DNA of 64,000 bases from Planctomycetota bacterium (GTDB lineage Bacteria; Planctomycetota; Phycisphaerae; Phycisphaerales; UBA1924). The stretch lies in contig JAEYUO010000034.1 of the NCBI GenBank assembly GCA_023432465.1, forward strand, positions 1 through 64,000, in the 5' to 3' direction. Under the pieces are notes generated by a model, which saw only the letters and a list, made by a program, of their open reading frames with translations, was not told the DNA's origin and did not search any database. A program made the translations under genes and the position numbers. Positions 34,181 through 44,600 of this stretch are shown here, in pieces. How positions within the stretch are numbered: the stretch's first letter is position 1; each line of letters begins with the position of its first letter.

Positions 34181-35350
34181 CTATAGCACTGCCCACGCCG
34201 CATCCTTTTTCATACGGCAGAGGCATTCCGAACCATCATCCGTGACAACGTAGTCATCTTCGATGCGAACGCCGCCGACACCGGGGAGATAGATGCCGGG
34301 TTCGATGGTGACGACCATGCCGGGCTCCAGCCGCCGCGGCGTGATCATGTTGGTGAGTCGCGGCTCCTCATGGCCGTTGAGCCCGATGCCGTGGCCAAGG
34401 CCGTGCCCGAAGAACTCGGAATACCCGTGCGCAGCGATGTGTTTGCGGGCGATCATGTCGATCTCGGCCGTGGTCTTTCCGGCGGCGAGCGCCTCCGCCG
34501 CCAACATGTGGGCATCGTACACGATCGTGTAAACTTCGTTCAGCTTCTGCGGGACCTTGCCGACGGCAAAGGTGCGGGTCATGTCGGAGTGGTAGCCCTG
34601 ATAGACCGCGCCCCAGTCGATGAGCAGGAGCTGTTTGGCCTTGATCTTCGCGCCGGTGGGGCGGTAGTGCGGGAGGCTGCTGGCGGCCGCGGCGGCGACG
34701 ATGGTCTGGAAGCCGGGCTCGGAGGAGCCGCGGGTCTTCATCTCAAACTCCAGGCGTGCCGCGACTTCCAACTCGGTTTGACCAACCTTGATGGTGGGGA
34801 GGACGGCTTCGAGCGCGGCCTCCTGGATCTTGACGGCCTTGCGGATGAGGGCGATCTCGGCATCGTCTTTGATGACGCGGAGAGCGGACACCAAGCCGTT
34901 GGTATCAATGAACTTGCGCTTGGATTTGCGCTGGATCGAGGCCTTCTCGGCGAGGGTCATGGTCTCGGCCTGCACGCCGATGCGGGCATCGCCGAGTTTG
35001 CCCGAATCCAAGACTTCGGCGACGGCGTCGACCATCGAACTGGAACGAATAAAACTGCGCGCAAGACCCGCCGATTCGAGGGGTTCGAGTTCTTCTTTGT
35101 AGCGGAAGTCGCTGATGAGCACGGGGACAGGCGCAGCACCGGAAGCGGAGGCGGAGGCTTGGCAGAGGAGGTAGGAGTCGCCGCCGAGGAAGCCGGTGAG
35201 GTACCCAACATCCTTGGGGTTGGTGACCAGCAGGGCGTCGAGTTGTTTGTCGGCGAGAGCGCGGGCGAGGCGGGCCTGACGCGAGGGGTAGGCCGGGGCA
35301 TCGGCTGCGCGTTTGCTGGATCTGGATGAGGTGGCGGCGTTCGTGGCCAT
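34181..35350 (-). CDS. pepP: Xaa-Pro aminopeptidase (M24 family)
   Basis: 389-aa metallopeptidase that removes an N-terminal residue preceding proline. The N-terminal creatinase-like domain is followed by the pita-bread catalytic domain with its metal ligands: DWGAVYQGYHSDMTRTF (two Asp), HGLGHGIGLNGHEE (His), VVTIEPGIYLPG (Glu) and GVRIEDDYVVT (Glu). Full length. Placed just upstream of accB, as in several other bacterial genomes where pepP (yqhT) lies near accBC. ATG 35348-35350 is taken; a second in-frame ATG lies 15 bases upstream. TATGAT lies 10 bases before the chosen start. Confidence 0.9.
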   Translation of the reverse strand: MATNAATSSRSSKRAADAPAYPSRQARLARALADKQLDALLVTNPKDVGYLTGFLGGDSYLLCQASASASGAAPVPVLISDFRYKEELEPLESAGLARSFIRSSSMVDAVAEVLDSGKLGDARIGVQAETMTLAEKASIQRKSKRKFIDTNGLVSALRVIKDDAEIALIRKAVKIQEAALEAVLPTIKVGQTELEVAARLEFEMKTRGSSEPGFQTIVAAAAASSLPHYRPTGAKIKAKQLLLIDWGAVYQGYHSDMTRTFAVGKVPQKLNEVYTIVYDAHMLAAEALAAGKTTAEIDMIARKHIAAHGYSEFFGHGLGHGIGLNGHEEPRLTNMITPRRLEPGMVVTIEPGIYLPGVGGVRIEDDYVVTDDGSECLCRMKKDAAWAVL

Positions 35351-35496
35351 ATGGGCCGAGATCATACCGGGATCGGGGCAGATGGGTATAGGCAGCGAGG
35401 GTTTGCCGTTGCGTCGGCGGCCTCCGTCGCGCAGAATCGGTGAAGTTCCAGCCTTCGCTGAAACCCACCCGATAGTCTCGCGAAAGGAGTTTGTAC

Positions 35497-36576
35497 ATGC
35501 ACAATCGACCCGCTCCCCTCGTGGCTGGGTGTGTTGCCGCGGCCGTCCTTGCGGCCGCCGCTGTGCCCGTTTGCGCCCAGCCCGTGCCCGACTACGACTT
35601 TCAGTGGTCCACCATCGGTTCACCCGGCAATCGCGCGGCCAATGCACAGGAAGCGCCCGAGCTTTTCAACCCGGTGCTGTACCCACCGAACGGACTGCAA
35701 GTCGGCGCGGTCGGCTACGAGTATCGCATGGCCCGCACGGAAGTGACGGTGTCGCAATGGTTTGAGTTTGTACAGGCGTATGCGCCGTACTACACCGGAC
35801 CCGCGCCGGGCACCTCCATGGGCAGCAGTGACTGGGTTCTCACGGGCCAATGGATTGCGCCCGTCCCCGGAAGCGGGCAGAACGGCCAGCCTTGGCAGTT
35901 CACGATGGACCCAGAGGCCGCGAACCTCGCGACCGGAACAAGCTGGCACTTCGCCGCCCGGTACGCCAACTGGCTTCACAATGGCAAGGCCCACGAGCAG
36001 TGGGCGTTTGAAACCGGCGTGTATGACACGTCGACGTTTACGCGCAACCCAGATGGGACATGGAACGATCAGTTCACTCCGGCTCCGGGGGCACGCTTCT
36101 GGCTCCCTACGCTCGATGAGTGGACCAAGGGAATGTATCACGACCCCAATCGCTACGGCGAAGGCCAAGAGGGGTACTGGGCGCACCCAATCGGGCGCGA
36201 CACGCCCGCGGTCCCCGGCTATCCGGAAGATGGCGGGGAGACCAGTGCGGGCATTCCGCTCCCTCCGGACTTCGAGGCGCACTGGCATGTTCCTGTCGGC
36301 GCGTATCCGCATATCACCAGCCCATGGGGACTTCTGGATGGCAGCGGCGGTCGTTCAGAGTGGACATCAACTGGAAACGAGTGGGGGCGATATGGGCGCG
36401 GAACCGACGAGTTCGGAGATACTTGGTTCTTGTATGATCGGATTGACTCGCATTACGGGGGCGCGTCCCCTGATACGGGCGGGATCGGGTTTCGAATGGC
36501 TTCGATCATCCCCACGCCATCTGCTTTTCCGCTACTCTGCGTCCTGACACTCTTCTACCAAAGGAAAAGACGATGA
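35497..36576 (+). CDS. Secreted FGE/SUMF1-like protein
   Basis: 359 aa. Signal peptide of about 28 residues ending PVCAQ. The body opens PDYDFQWSTIGSPGN, like PDYDFTWATITHPGN in the paralogue at 5146-6306. It continues EYRMARTEVTVSQWFEFV, WHFAARYANWLHNGKA, RFWLPTLDEWTKGMY and GIGFRMASIIPTPS. This is the FGE-sulfatase fold order, but the catalytic cysteine pair of true formylglycine-generating enzymes is not visible. The tail IIPTPSAFPLLCVLTLFYQRKRR is a PEP-CTERM-like anchor. AAAGGAG sits 7 bases before ATG 35497. The stop overlaps the next start (ATGA), so it is co-translated with the dockerin-containing gene. Role unknown. Confidence 0.75.
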   Translation: MHNRPAPLVAGCVAAAVLAAAAVPVCAQPVPDYDFQWSTIGSPGNRAANAQEAPELFNPVLYPPNGLQVGAVGYEYRMARTEVTVSQWFEFVQAYAPYYTGPAPGTSMGSSDWVLTGQWIAPVPGSGQNGQPWQFTMDPEAANLATGTSWHFAARYANWLHNGKAHEQWAFETGVYDTSTFTRNPDGTWNDQFTPAPGARFWLPTLDEWTKGMYHDPNRYGEGQEGYWAHPIGRDTPAVPGYPEDGGETSAGIPLPPDFEAHWHVPVGAYPHITSPWGLLDGSGGRSEWTSTGNEWGRYGRGTDEFGDTWFLYDRIDSHYGGASPDTGGIGFRMASIIPTPSAFPLLCVLTLFYQRKRR

Positions 36577-38657
36577 GAATGATGCTGTCGTTCATACTTT
36601 CGACAATTGCCTGTTCGATTGCAATGGGTCAGGCTCCCACCGTGAGCATCTCGCCCGGAACAAACGCCTCGTCATCGGTATCGCTGCTGGGTGACGGTCG
36701 TTACGATGTCAGTCTTTCGACCACATACACCGGTGGCACTACAACCTTCACGGTCTCAGGCGGATCAGGCACTGCGATCCGGAACGTTTATGTCAGCAAT
36801 ACAGCGGCATCGCAGCAGACTCATATCCACATTCACGGGGCATCGAGCACGAATCCGATCGCGGAGGTCGAAGCAATCGACCAGCTTTCCAGCACCGGAT
36901 TCGTAGCACTCTACACGCTTCGCACGACCGGCGATGTGGGAACCATCCGCTTGAATCGCATCGGGGGTCAATCTACGCACGTCGTGAATATTGGCGGCTC
37001 ACTGACAGGCGGAATGGAAATTCTGAGTCACGCGAATCAGCATTCCGTTGAGTACACGACCATCCAAGGAGATTGCCAAGGCAACATCTCGCTCCCCTCG
37101 ACCGGATCAATCCTCGGCCTCACCATCGCAGGCAACCTTGGATACTCTGCCGCGCCCGTCACCGTTACCAGCGGCAACATCCAGCGTCTTGAAGTCGGCA
37201 GCGCCGCCTACGCAACTATCACCTCTGGCGGCTCGGGCCTCATCCAGCGTTTCGCCACTGGCTCCTCCCTCGTCGGCAGCATCAGCGCGGTCAGCTTTGC
37301 CGCCGTCGGCGGCGGCGCAACCGGAGTGGTCATCGGCAACGAGTGCCGCGGCAACATCACACTCTCCGGACATGTGCAGGTGCCCCTCACCATCACCGGC
37401 GCGCTCCGCGGCACAGTGCAAGCCACAACGTCTTCCAGCAACACACCGATCGTAATTGGTTCGATCCCCGCGGCCTCCTCGCCGCACGCCGAGGGCGTGC
37501 TCCGCCTCACACGAACAGCAGGCGGTGCCAACGGCGGAACGATCACCGTCAACGGCGATGTCGCGGGCCGGATGGAGATCGGCGGCACCGGCGGCAACAT
37601 CGTCATGAATATCACGATCAACGGTGAGCTCTCCGGCGAGCTTGTGTCCTCCGGCTCGCTCACCAGCGGCGACACCATCACGATCACCGACGGGATCACC
37701 GCGACCGGTCTGCTCAGCCTCGGCGATTCGCTCATCGGGAGCATCGCACTGCCCGCCAGCGGTCTTGCCGGTCAGATCATTATCAATGCCAACGACAACG
37801 GAGGCGACTGGGACGGGAACGTCGTGATCGGCTCGGGCGGCGGCGCTATCACGCTCGGCCCCGGCCAGTCTCCGCCGTACCAATCCCCGCACTACGCCGC
37901 CCTCCCCTCTGCCCTCGGCGGCGGTTCGGTCGGTCTCGCCCCGTTCGGCCTCCATGCCGAAGCCTGCACGCCCCCGCACAACCTCATGGACCCGCACACC
38001 GATCTGGTGTACACCGACTTCGACAACGACGGCATGCCCGTCATCATCCGGTCCTACGGGCCGATCACGAACGCAAACGTTGACTTTGACATGCAGCTCA
38101 ACGACGAGTGCACGTGGCACGAGGATGTCGATGCCATGTTTGTCCCGGTGCTCCACCCCGGCGGCGACCCGCGCTCGATCGGCATCAAGTGCGACAGCGC
38201 ATCTTCTATGAAACGAGGGATCATCCGCGTCGAGTCGGCATCTGTCGCCTGCGCCGAGGTGGCAGGTAATCCGCTGGTCGAGTGGCAGACCGACGATGAC
38301 TGCGTGTCCGAACCGACCGCGTCCTACGTCTTCCTCGTCGCGCCTGACTGCGACGGCGACGGCCTCAACGACTGGTTCGAGATCGATCGCGGCGAGGAGC
38401 ACCCGAATGACGAGTGGCCGGACATCGACAGCGACGACAACGATGTGATCGATTCCTGCGAGGTTGACCCGTGCGCCTGCGACTGGGACGGGAACTTCTT
38501 TGTCGAGGTTCCCGACATCTTCGCTTTCCTTGCGAGTTGGTTCGCCAACGAGCCCCGCGCCGACTTCGACAGTTCCGGCACAATCGCCGTGCCCGACATT
38601 TTCGCGTTCCTCTCCTGCTGGTTCGCGTCCAGCGACAGCAACCGCTGCGACGAATGA
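36573..38657 (+). CDS. Secreted beta-helix-like protein with C-terminal dockerin-like domain
   Basis: 694 aa. Signal peptide MRMMLSFILSTIACSIAMG. A long run of Gly/Thr/Ser-rich beta repeats (GQSTHVVNIGGSLTGGMEI, GNISLPSTGSILGLTIAGNLG, VAGRMEIGGTGGNIVMNITI) to about residue 430 suggests a right-handed beta-helix. A linker with calcium-site DCDGDGLNDWFEIDRG follows. The C-terminus is a duplicated EF-hand-like module, DWDGNFFVEVPDIFAFLASWF and DFDSSGTIAVPDIFAFLSCWF, the planctomycete dockerin-like pattern. It is likely displayed on the surface or secreted. Start overlaps the FGE-like stop. GC is lower than in the next gene. Confidence 0.8.
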   Translation: MRMMLSFILSTIACSIAMGQAPTVSISPGTNASSSVSLLGDGRYDVSLSTTYTGGTTTFTVSGGSGTAIRNVYVSNTAASQQTHIHIHGASSTNPIAEVEAIDQLSSTGFVALYTLRTTGDVGTIRLNRIGGQSTHVVNIGGSLTGGMEILSHANQHSVEYTTIQGDCQGNISLPSTGSILGLTIAGNLGYSAAPVTVTSGNIQRLEVGSAAYATITSGGSGLIQRFATGSSLVGSISAVSFAAVGGGATGVVIGNECRGNITLSGHVQVPLTITGALRGTVQATTSSSNTPIVIGSIPAASSPHAEGVLRLTRTAGGANGGTITVNGDVAGRMEIGGTGGNIVMNITINGELSGELVSSGSLTSGDTITITDGITATGLLSLGDSLIGSIALPASGLAGQIIINANDNGGDWDGNVVIGSGGGAITLGPGQSPPYQSPHYAALPSALGGGSVGLAPFGLHAEACTPPHNLMDPHTDLVYTDFDNDGMPVIIRSYGPITNANVDFDMQLNDECTWHEDVDAMFVPVLHPGGDPRSIGIKCDSASSMKRGIIRVESASVACAEVAGNPLVEWQTDDDCVSEPTASYVFLVAPDCDGDGLNDWFEIDRGEEHPNDEWPDIDSDDNDVIDSCEVDPCACDWDGNFFVEVPDIFAFLASWFANEPRADFDSSGTIAVPDIFAFLSCWFASSDSNRCDE

Positions 38658-38682
38658 ATGCAGCAACCGTTGACGGCTTGTC

Positions 38683-38717
38683 GAAGGCCCGGGCCTCAAC
38701 CCCCGGGCCTTCTTTTT
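38683..38717 (+). terminator. Intrinsic terminator after dockerin-type gene
   Basis: GAAGGCCCGGG pairs perfectly with CCCGGGCCTTC (11 bp) around an 8-base loop, followed by five T residues. Confidence 0.92.
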
Positions 38718-38806
38718 GTTGTTCCGTCTCTGTTGGTTTGAGAACGGGCTGATGTGTGCGCATGTGCCGCTCCAAGGCTTGCGATCCGCAGATAAACTGC
38801 CGCGGA

Positions 38807-40411
38807 ATGCCTGTTCCTTTCCGCCGATTGACCTCCGCCGACTACGGGACGTTTTTCCTGTGGGTGGCGGCGGCGGTGCTGGTGATCGTGCCGGCGGGGC
38901 TGGTGTTCCGGCGGGTGTGGGGGATGGCCTCGCCCATCGCGGCGGGGGAGCGGGTGGGATTCTTTGAGCGTTGGGCGGGGCCGATCGCGCTGGGGCAGAC
39001 GGTGGTGTGGTGCGCGGTGATCGGGTGCGGCGCGGCGGCGCTGGCATTGGTGTGGGCGTGGTGGATGCGGGGGCTGACGGGAAAGGCACGCGGATGGGCG
39101 ATGGTGATCGGGATGACCCCGCTGCTGCTGCCGAGCTATCTGGCGTACGCGGGGTGGAACCTGGTGCGGTCGCCGGGGACGTGGCTGGGGGACGCGCTGG
39201 CGTTGTCGCCGCCGTGGGTGTCGGAGTGGGCGTGGCGCGGGATCGCGGCGGGCGGGCTGGTCTTGTGGGCGTGGCCGCTGGCGCTGCTGGTGCTTGCGCC
39301 GGCGTGCGGGCGCGTGCCGCGGAGCGTGCTGGAGGCGTTGCGGGCGGACGGCGCTCCGTGGCATGTGCGCATGGCGGAGGTGCTGCGCATGCTGCGGGGG
39401 GATGTGCTGCGGGCGGCGGCGCTGGTTGGGCTGGTGATGGCGGGGTCGGCGATCCCGCTGCACATCGCGCGGGTGAACACGTACACGATCTGGCTGTGGT
39501 CGGAGATGAACCGCGTGCCGGACATTCGCGGCGTGTGGGTTGCGTCGCTGCCGGTGCTGGTGATTGCGCTGGCGGGGGCGGTGTTTGTGCTGCGGTTGTT
39601 GCCGCGGGTCGCGGCGGATGTCGAGCAGGATGAGCCAGAGACCGCGGCGGGCGGATCGCGCGTTGCACGACCGGGCTTGTTTATCGCGGCGTGCTGCGTG
39701 TGGGGCGCGGCGGTGGTTGCGCCGTTCGTGCTGTTCGTGACGAGCGTGCGCGAGCCGTCGGCGTTTGCGGGGTTCTGGCGTGACAACGCGCGAGCAATCG
39801 CGAACGGCGCGGTGGTGGGCGCGGGGGTCGGTGTGATCGGCGCGGCGGTGCTGCTCGCGGCGTGGATGATGACGGCGAACCGCGTGCGCGAGGAACGACG
39901 GCGTGGCGGGATCACAGGCTCGCCGGTGTTCTGGCTGACGGTTGGAGGGCTGGTGCCGGGTGTGCTTGTGGGGAGCGCGTATGGCTTGGTCGTGCCGCTG
40001 AGCGGGACATCGATGGTGATCGCGACGCACGCGGCGCGGTTCGTGTTCATTGCGGCGATCGTTGGCCTGTGGCTCGGGCTATCCGAGCCGCGGGAGCAGC
40101 GGGCGATGCGGCTGGTCGATGGCGCGGGAACGCTGGGCGGGTGGTTGACGGCGTGCGTGCGGCCGCGGATGGGCGTGGTGATGGGCATCGGACTTGCGCT
40201 GGGGCTGCTGTCGCTGCACGAGATCGAATCGACGGTGCAGGTGCAGCCGCCCGGGATGGACAACCTGGCGCAGTACCTGCTGGACCAGTTGCATTACCTG
40301 CGTCAGGACCAGCTCGCGGCGGCGGGGGCGACGATGACGGGGATCGGGCTGGCGGGGGCGGTGGTCAGCGGCTTGATGCTGACGAAAGGCAGTAGAAGAG
40401 GATCGGAATGA
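38807..40411 (+). CDS. Two-domain ABC transporter permease (FbpB/ThiP-like)
   Basis: 534 aa with 12 or so hydrophobic segments in two halves. Each half has a loop in the style of the EAA motif: first half VLEALRADGAPWHVRMAEVLRMLRGDVLRAA, second half AMRLVDGAGTLGGWLTACVRPRMG. The arrangement is that of fused ABC permeases for iron(III) or thiamine. No ATPase or solute-binding protein gene is adjacent; the next gene is an NHL-repeat lipoprotein. Either the partners are elsewhere or the protein has another role. ATG 38807 is preceded by TAAACT 8 bases upstream and has no ribosome site. Confidence 0.75.
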   Translation: MPVPFRRLTSADYGTFFLWVAAAVLVIVPAGLVFRRVWGMASPIAAGERVGFFERWAGPIALGQTVVWCAVIGCGAAALALVWAWWMRGLTGKARGWAMVIGMTPLLLPSYLAYAGWNLVRSPGTWLGDALALSPPWVSEWAWRGIAAGGLVLWAWPLALLVLAPACGRVPRSVLEALRADGAPWHVRMAEVLRMLRGDVLRAAALVGLVMAGSAIPLHIARVNTYTIWLWSEMNRVPDIRGVWVASLPVLVIALAGAVFVLRLLPRVAADVEQDEPETAAGGSRVARPGLFIAACCVWGAAVVAPFVLFVTSVREPSAFAGFWRDNARAIANGAVVGAGVGVIGAAVLLAAWMMTANRVREERRRGGITGSPVFWLTVGGLVPGVLVGSAYGLVVPLSGTSMVIATHAARFVFIAAIVGLWLGLSEPREQRAMRLVDGAGTLGGWLTACVRPRMGVVMGIGLALGLLSLHEIESTVQVQPPGMDNLAQYLLDQLHYLRQDQLAAAGATMTGIGLAGAVVSGLMLTKGSRRGSE

Positions 40412-40490
40412 TCCAGTGATGGGTGCGCGGCGTACCGTCAGCATGACGGCGCGCCGTGGCGCCGGTGCAACGGGAGTCGGCACTTACAGG

Positions 40491-40496
40491 TAGTCT
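40491..40496 (+). promoter_or_regulatory. -10-like box of NHL lipoprotein gene (leaderless type)
   Basis: TAGTCT ends 5 bases before GTG 40502. No ribosome-binding site in between. Confidence 0.45.
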
Positions 40497-40501
40497 GGGG
40501 C

Positions 40502-41641
40502 GTGATGAACGGCCGACAAGGTCGTGGCCGGGGGGGGCGAGCGGCCGGGCGTGCGCACCGAGCGTGGCGGGCGGGGGTTGTGGCATTGCTGGGCGGGTTG
40601 GCGGGCGCGACGCTCGGGTGCGGGGGTCCGCCGGCGCCGGGGGAGCCGATCCCGGTGTCAATGGTGCTGGGCGGCCTTGGCGACATGCCGGGGCGGTTCG
40701 GGTATCCGCGCGCGATGGACGTGACGCCGCGGGGCGCGGGGATCGCGCGCGACACGGGGATGCTGTGGGTGATCGACAAGACGGGGCGGGTGCAGGGGCT
40801 CGATCCGGAGACGGGGACGTGCGAGGCGCTTTGGAAGATGCCGGAGCGGGACCTCGGCAAGCCGGTGGGGATCACCGTCGCGCCAGGGCCTGACGAGCAC
40901 GGGGAGTGGTGCGAGGAGCTGCTCTATATCCCGGACACGCACTATCACCGGGTGATGGTGTACAAGCCGCCCGCGGCGGATCGGAACACGCCTGAGCATG
41001 CGCCGACGCTGGCGCGCAGTTTTGGCGCGTATGGCACCGGGCCGGGCGAGTTCCGCTACCCGACCGACGTTGCCGTGTCGATCGCGCCTGACGGCAAGTC
41101 CGTCGCGCGGGTGTATGTGAGCGAGTACGGCGGGAACGACCGGGTCAGCGTGTTCGACGGGGAGGGCAACTTCCAGTTCAGCTTCGGGAAGTTCGGGGCA
41201 GGGCGGAACGAGCAGCCGGGGGAGCGCGAGGTCGAGTTTGACCGGCCGCAGTCGATCAGCCTGGAGCGGGTGAACGGCCGCGAGGAGCTCGTCGTCGTCG
41301 ATGCCCACAACCACCGGGTCGGGCGATTCACCACTGACGGGGAGCTGATCTGCTTTTATGGAGGGCGGGACCGGCCGGGGGACGGGCCGGGCGAGTTCCG
41401 GTATCCCTATGGCTTGGCGTCGCTGGGGGACGGGACGGTGCTGGTGTGCGAGTTCGGCAACAACCGGGTGCAGAGGATCGATCTGGCGACGGGGGAGGGG
41501 CTGGGGACGTGGGGCCGGGCGGGCCGGGGCGAGGGGGAACTCGCGGCCCCTTGGGCAGTTGGTATCCTCGACAGGACGGCGTACGTGCTGGATTCGGGGA
41601 ACAACCGCGTGCTGGCCTTCAGCGCGCCGCGGCGAAGGTAG
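40502..41641 (+). CDS. NHL-repeat beta-propeller lipoprotein
   Basis: 379 aa. The signal peptide ends in a lipobox LAGATLGC with Cys40 as lipidation site. The body consists of NHL/SMP-30-type repeats: GEFRYPTDVAVS, VSVFDGEGNFQFSFGKFG, VVVDAHNHRVGRFTTDGELI, GEFRYPYGLASLGDGTVLVCEFGNNRVQRI and APWAVGILDRTAYVLDSGNNRVLAF. It should form a six-bladed propeller on the outside of the inner membrane or in the outer membrane, binding a protein or sugar ligand. It lies between the ABC permease and the large VWA protein. Two initiators, GTG 40502 and ATG 40505, are adjacent. Confidence 0.8.
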   Translation: MMNGRQGRGRGGRAAGRAHRAWRAGVVALLGGLAGATLGCGGPPAPGEPIPVSMVLGGLGDMPGRFGYPRAMDVTPRGAGIARDTGMLWVIDKTGRVQGLDPETGTCEALWKMPERDLGKPVGITVAPGPDEHGEWCEELLYIPDTHYHRVMVYKPPAADRNTPEHAPTLARSFGAYGTGPGEFRYPTDVAVSIAPDGKSVARVYVSEYGGNDRVSVFDGEGNFQFSFGKFGAGRNEQPGEREVEFDRPQSISLERVNGREELVVVDAHNHRVGRFTTDGELICFYGGRDRPGDGPGEFRYPYGLASLGDGTVLVCEFGNNRVQRIDLATGEGLGTWGRAGRGEGELAAPWAVGILDRTAYVLDSGNNRVLAFSAPRRR

Positions 41642-41670
41642 ACACGGCGGCTGGAAGGAACCCAACGCGG

Positions 41671-44600
41671 ATGACACTGGCAGCCCTCAGCATCGGCCCC
41701 TTTCACTTCGATCAGCCGACGTGGCTGCTGCTGGTGCCCGTGTGCGGGCTGCTGGCGCTGTGGATTGGTCGGCAGACGCTGTCGGGGATGGGGACGAACA
41801 GCCGTCGGGTGGCGCTGGCGATCCGGATCATCGTGATCGTGATGATCGCCGGCGCGCTGGCGAAGCCCTCGTGGCGGCGTGAGAGCGAGAACGTCAACGT
41901 CACGGTGGTGATGGATGAGAGCGAGTCGGTGCCCAAGCCGCTGCGCCAGACCGCCGATGCCTGGCTGGATGAGGCGCGGAAGCGCTTCAAGCCCGGCGAC
42001 CTGATGGCGAAGATCACGGCGGGGCGGGACGCGATCGTGCAGGTGCTGCCGAGCCCGCCCAATGATGCGCCCGACTCGATCACGCTGGGCGGGACGGATG
42101 CGACGAACCTGGCGGAGGCGGGCCGGCTGGGCATGGCGACCAAGCCTGCGGACCGGGCGAACCGGCTGCTGTTCATCAGCGACTTCAACGAGACGGTGGG
42201 GGACATCCGCTCGTTTGCCGACACGGCGAGGGCGGCGGGGGTGCCGATCGATGTCATCGTCCTGCCGTACAAGTATGAGAACGAGGTGATCGTTGACCGC
42301 GTGGTTGTGCCGTCAACTGCGCGGATGGGCCAGAACGTCAACATGCGGGTGCTGATCACCGCGCTCAAGCAGACGACCGGCAAGCTGAGCATCCTGATCA
42401 ACGGCGAGACTGTGGATCTGGATCCATCGAGCCCGGAGCTGTCACGGCATGTCGCGCTGGATGAGGGGCTGAACGCGCTGTGGGTGCCGATCTCTTTGCC
42501 GCAGGCCGGGCCGCAGACGTTCCGGGCGGTGTTTGAGCCTGATGACGCCGCGGCGGACGCCATCAAGGAGAACAACGAGTCGCTGGCGGTGACGTTCGTG
42601 CAGAGCGAGGGGCGGATCCTGATCATCGCGCCCGACCCGGCGGAGGTGGAGCCGATCGAGCGTGCGCTGACCGAGTCGCGCATCGCGTGCGAGGTGCGGA
42701 TGCCGGGGCAGGCACCCAATTCGCTGGTCGAGCTGCAGGCGTTTGACGGCATCATCATGGTGAACACGCCGGCGGATGTGATCCCCATGCAGCTTCAGGA
42801 GGAGCTGAAGGCGTATGTGCATGACCTGGGCGGCGGGCTGATGATGGTCGGGGGTCCGGACTCGTTTGGCGCGGGCGGGTGGATCGGCTCGCCGCTGGCC
42901 GATGCGCTGCCCATCAAGCTGGACCCGCCGCAGAAGCGGCAGATGCCGCGGGGCGCGCTGGCGCTGGTGATGCACTCGTGCGAGATGCCCAATGGCAACT
43001 ACTGGGCGAAGCAGACGGGGCTTTCGGCGATCAACAACCTGTCGCGCCTCGACCTGATCGGGATCGTGGAGTACTCCTACTCGCGCGGGGACACGTGGGT
43101 GCACCCGCTGAGCGAGGTGGGGAACCGGACGGCGGCGACCCGCGCCATGAACGCGCTGACGTTCGGCGATGCGCAGGTCTTCGACGGGATGATCCAGATG
43201 GCGTACGACGCGCTCCGCACGGCGGAGGCGGGCTCGCGGCACATGATCATCATGAGCGATGGCGACCCGACGCTGAGCGACCAGACGCTGCTGGCCAAGT
43301 GCCGGGCGGCGCGGATCTCGATCTCGACGGTGATGGTGTATCCGCACGAGCGTTCGGCCACGGGCCCGAGCGGGCAGACGATGAAGAACATTGCCGACCA
43401 GACGGGGGGCAAGTTCTACCCGATCGTGGATCAGGGTCAGTTCGCGGAGCTGCCGAGCATCTTCATCAAGGAAGCGCAGATCGTGAAGCGGTCGCTGATC
43501 TGGGAGGGTGCGCCGTTTGCGCCTTCCGTGGTCAATGCGATCGCCGAGCCGATGCGCGGGCTTGGGGGGAGCGTGCCGGCGATCCAGGGGTATGTTGTCG
43601 CAGCGGACCGCGACGGGCTGTCGATCGTGACGATCCGCGGCAAGGAGAACGACCCGATTTTGGCGCACTGGCAGCACGGTCTGGGCAAGGCGGTCGCGTT
43701 CACGAGCGATGCGGGGCAGCGGTGGGCAAGGTCGTGGCCATCGTGGGGGAACTACAAGGCCTTCTGGGAGGGGCACGCGCGGTGGATGATGCGGCCGGGC
43801 GGCTCGGCGGACATGCGTGTGATGACCGAGGACCTTGGCGACAAGACGCGTGTGGTCATCGAGGCGCTCGACGAGAACGGTGAGCGGCTGAACTTTGTCC
43901 GGTTCATGTCGCGCGTGGTCGGACCGGGGAACACGGGCCAGCCGGTCGAGTTGCGCCAGGTCGGGCCGGGGCGGTATGAGGGGATCTTCGACTCTGATCG
44001 CTCGGGCGCGTACGTCGCGAACTTCAAGTACATCGCGCCGCCGGATACGCCCGGCGGCCAGCCGCGGGAGGGGAATCTTCAGGCGGCGGTGACGCGGCCG
44101 TTCGCGGATGAGTATCGCACGCTGCAGGACAATGGCACGCTGGGGCGGATCATCGCCGAGCAGACGGGCGGGCGGATCATCGACCTGAGCACGAACCCGG
44201 GGACGGTGGATCTGTGGCTGCGCGACAACCTGACGATGCCGGTAGCGCTGCGGCCCATCTGGCTGCTGGTTGCGCTGCTGGCGATCGGCCTGTTCCTGGT
44301 GGATGTCGCGGTGCGGCGCGTGCGGATCGATCCGGAACTGATCGCCGCGGCGATTCGCAGGGGGATGGGCAAGGGCAAGTCCCGCGCCAACGAGCAGATG
44401 GGGAACCTGATGGATGCGCGCAAGCGTGCGCAGGCGGGCATGGCAGGGAAGTCCGCGAGCGCGGAGCAACGCGAGGCGCTCCGCGCGGCGGCGAAGGCGG
44501 ATGCTTCCACAGCGCAGGCGAAGTTCGAGGCAACCGCATCGGAGCTCGCGGGCGCTAAGGAAAACCTCGCGATGCCGAGCTTTGACGACAGCAAGCCCAG

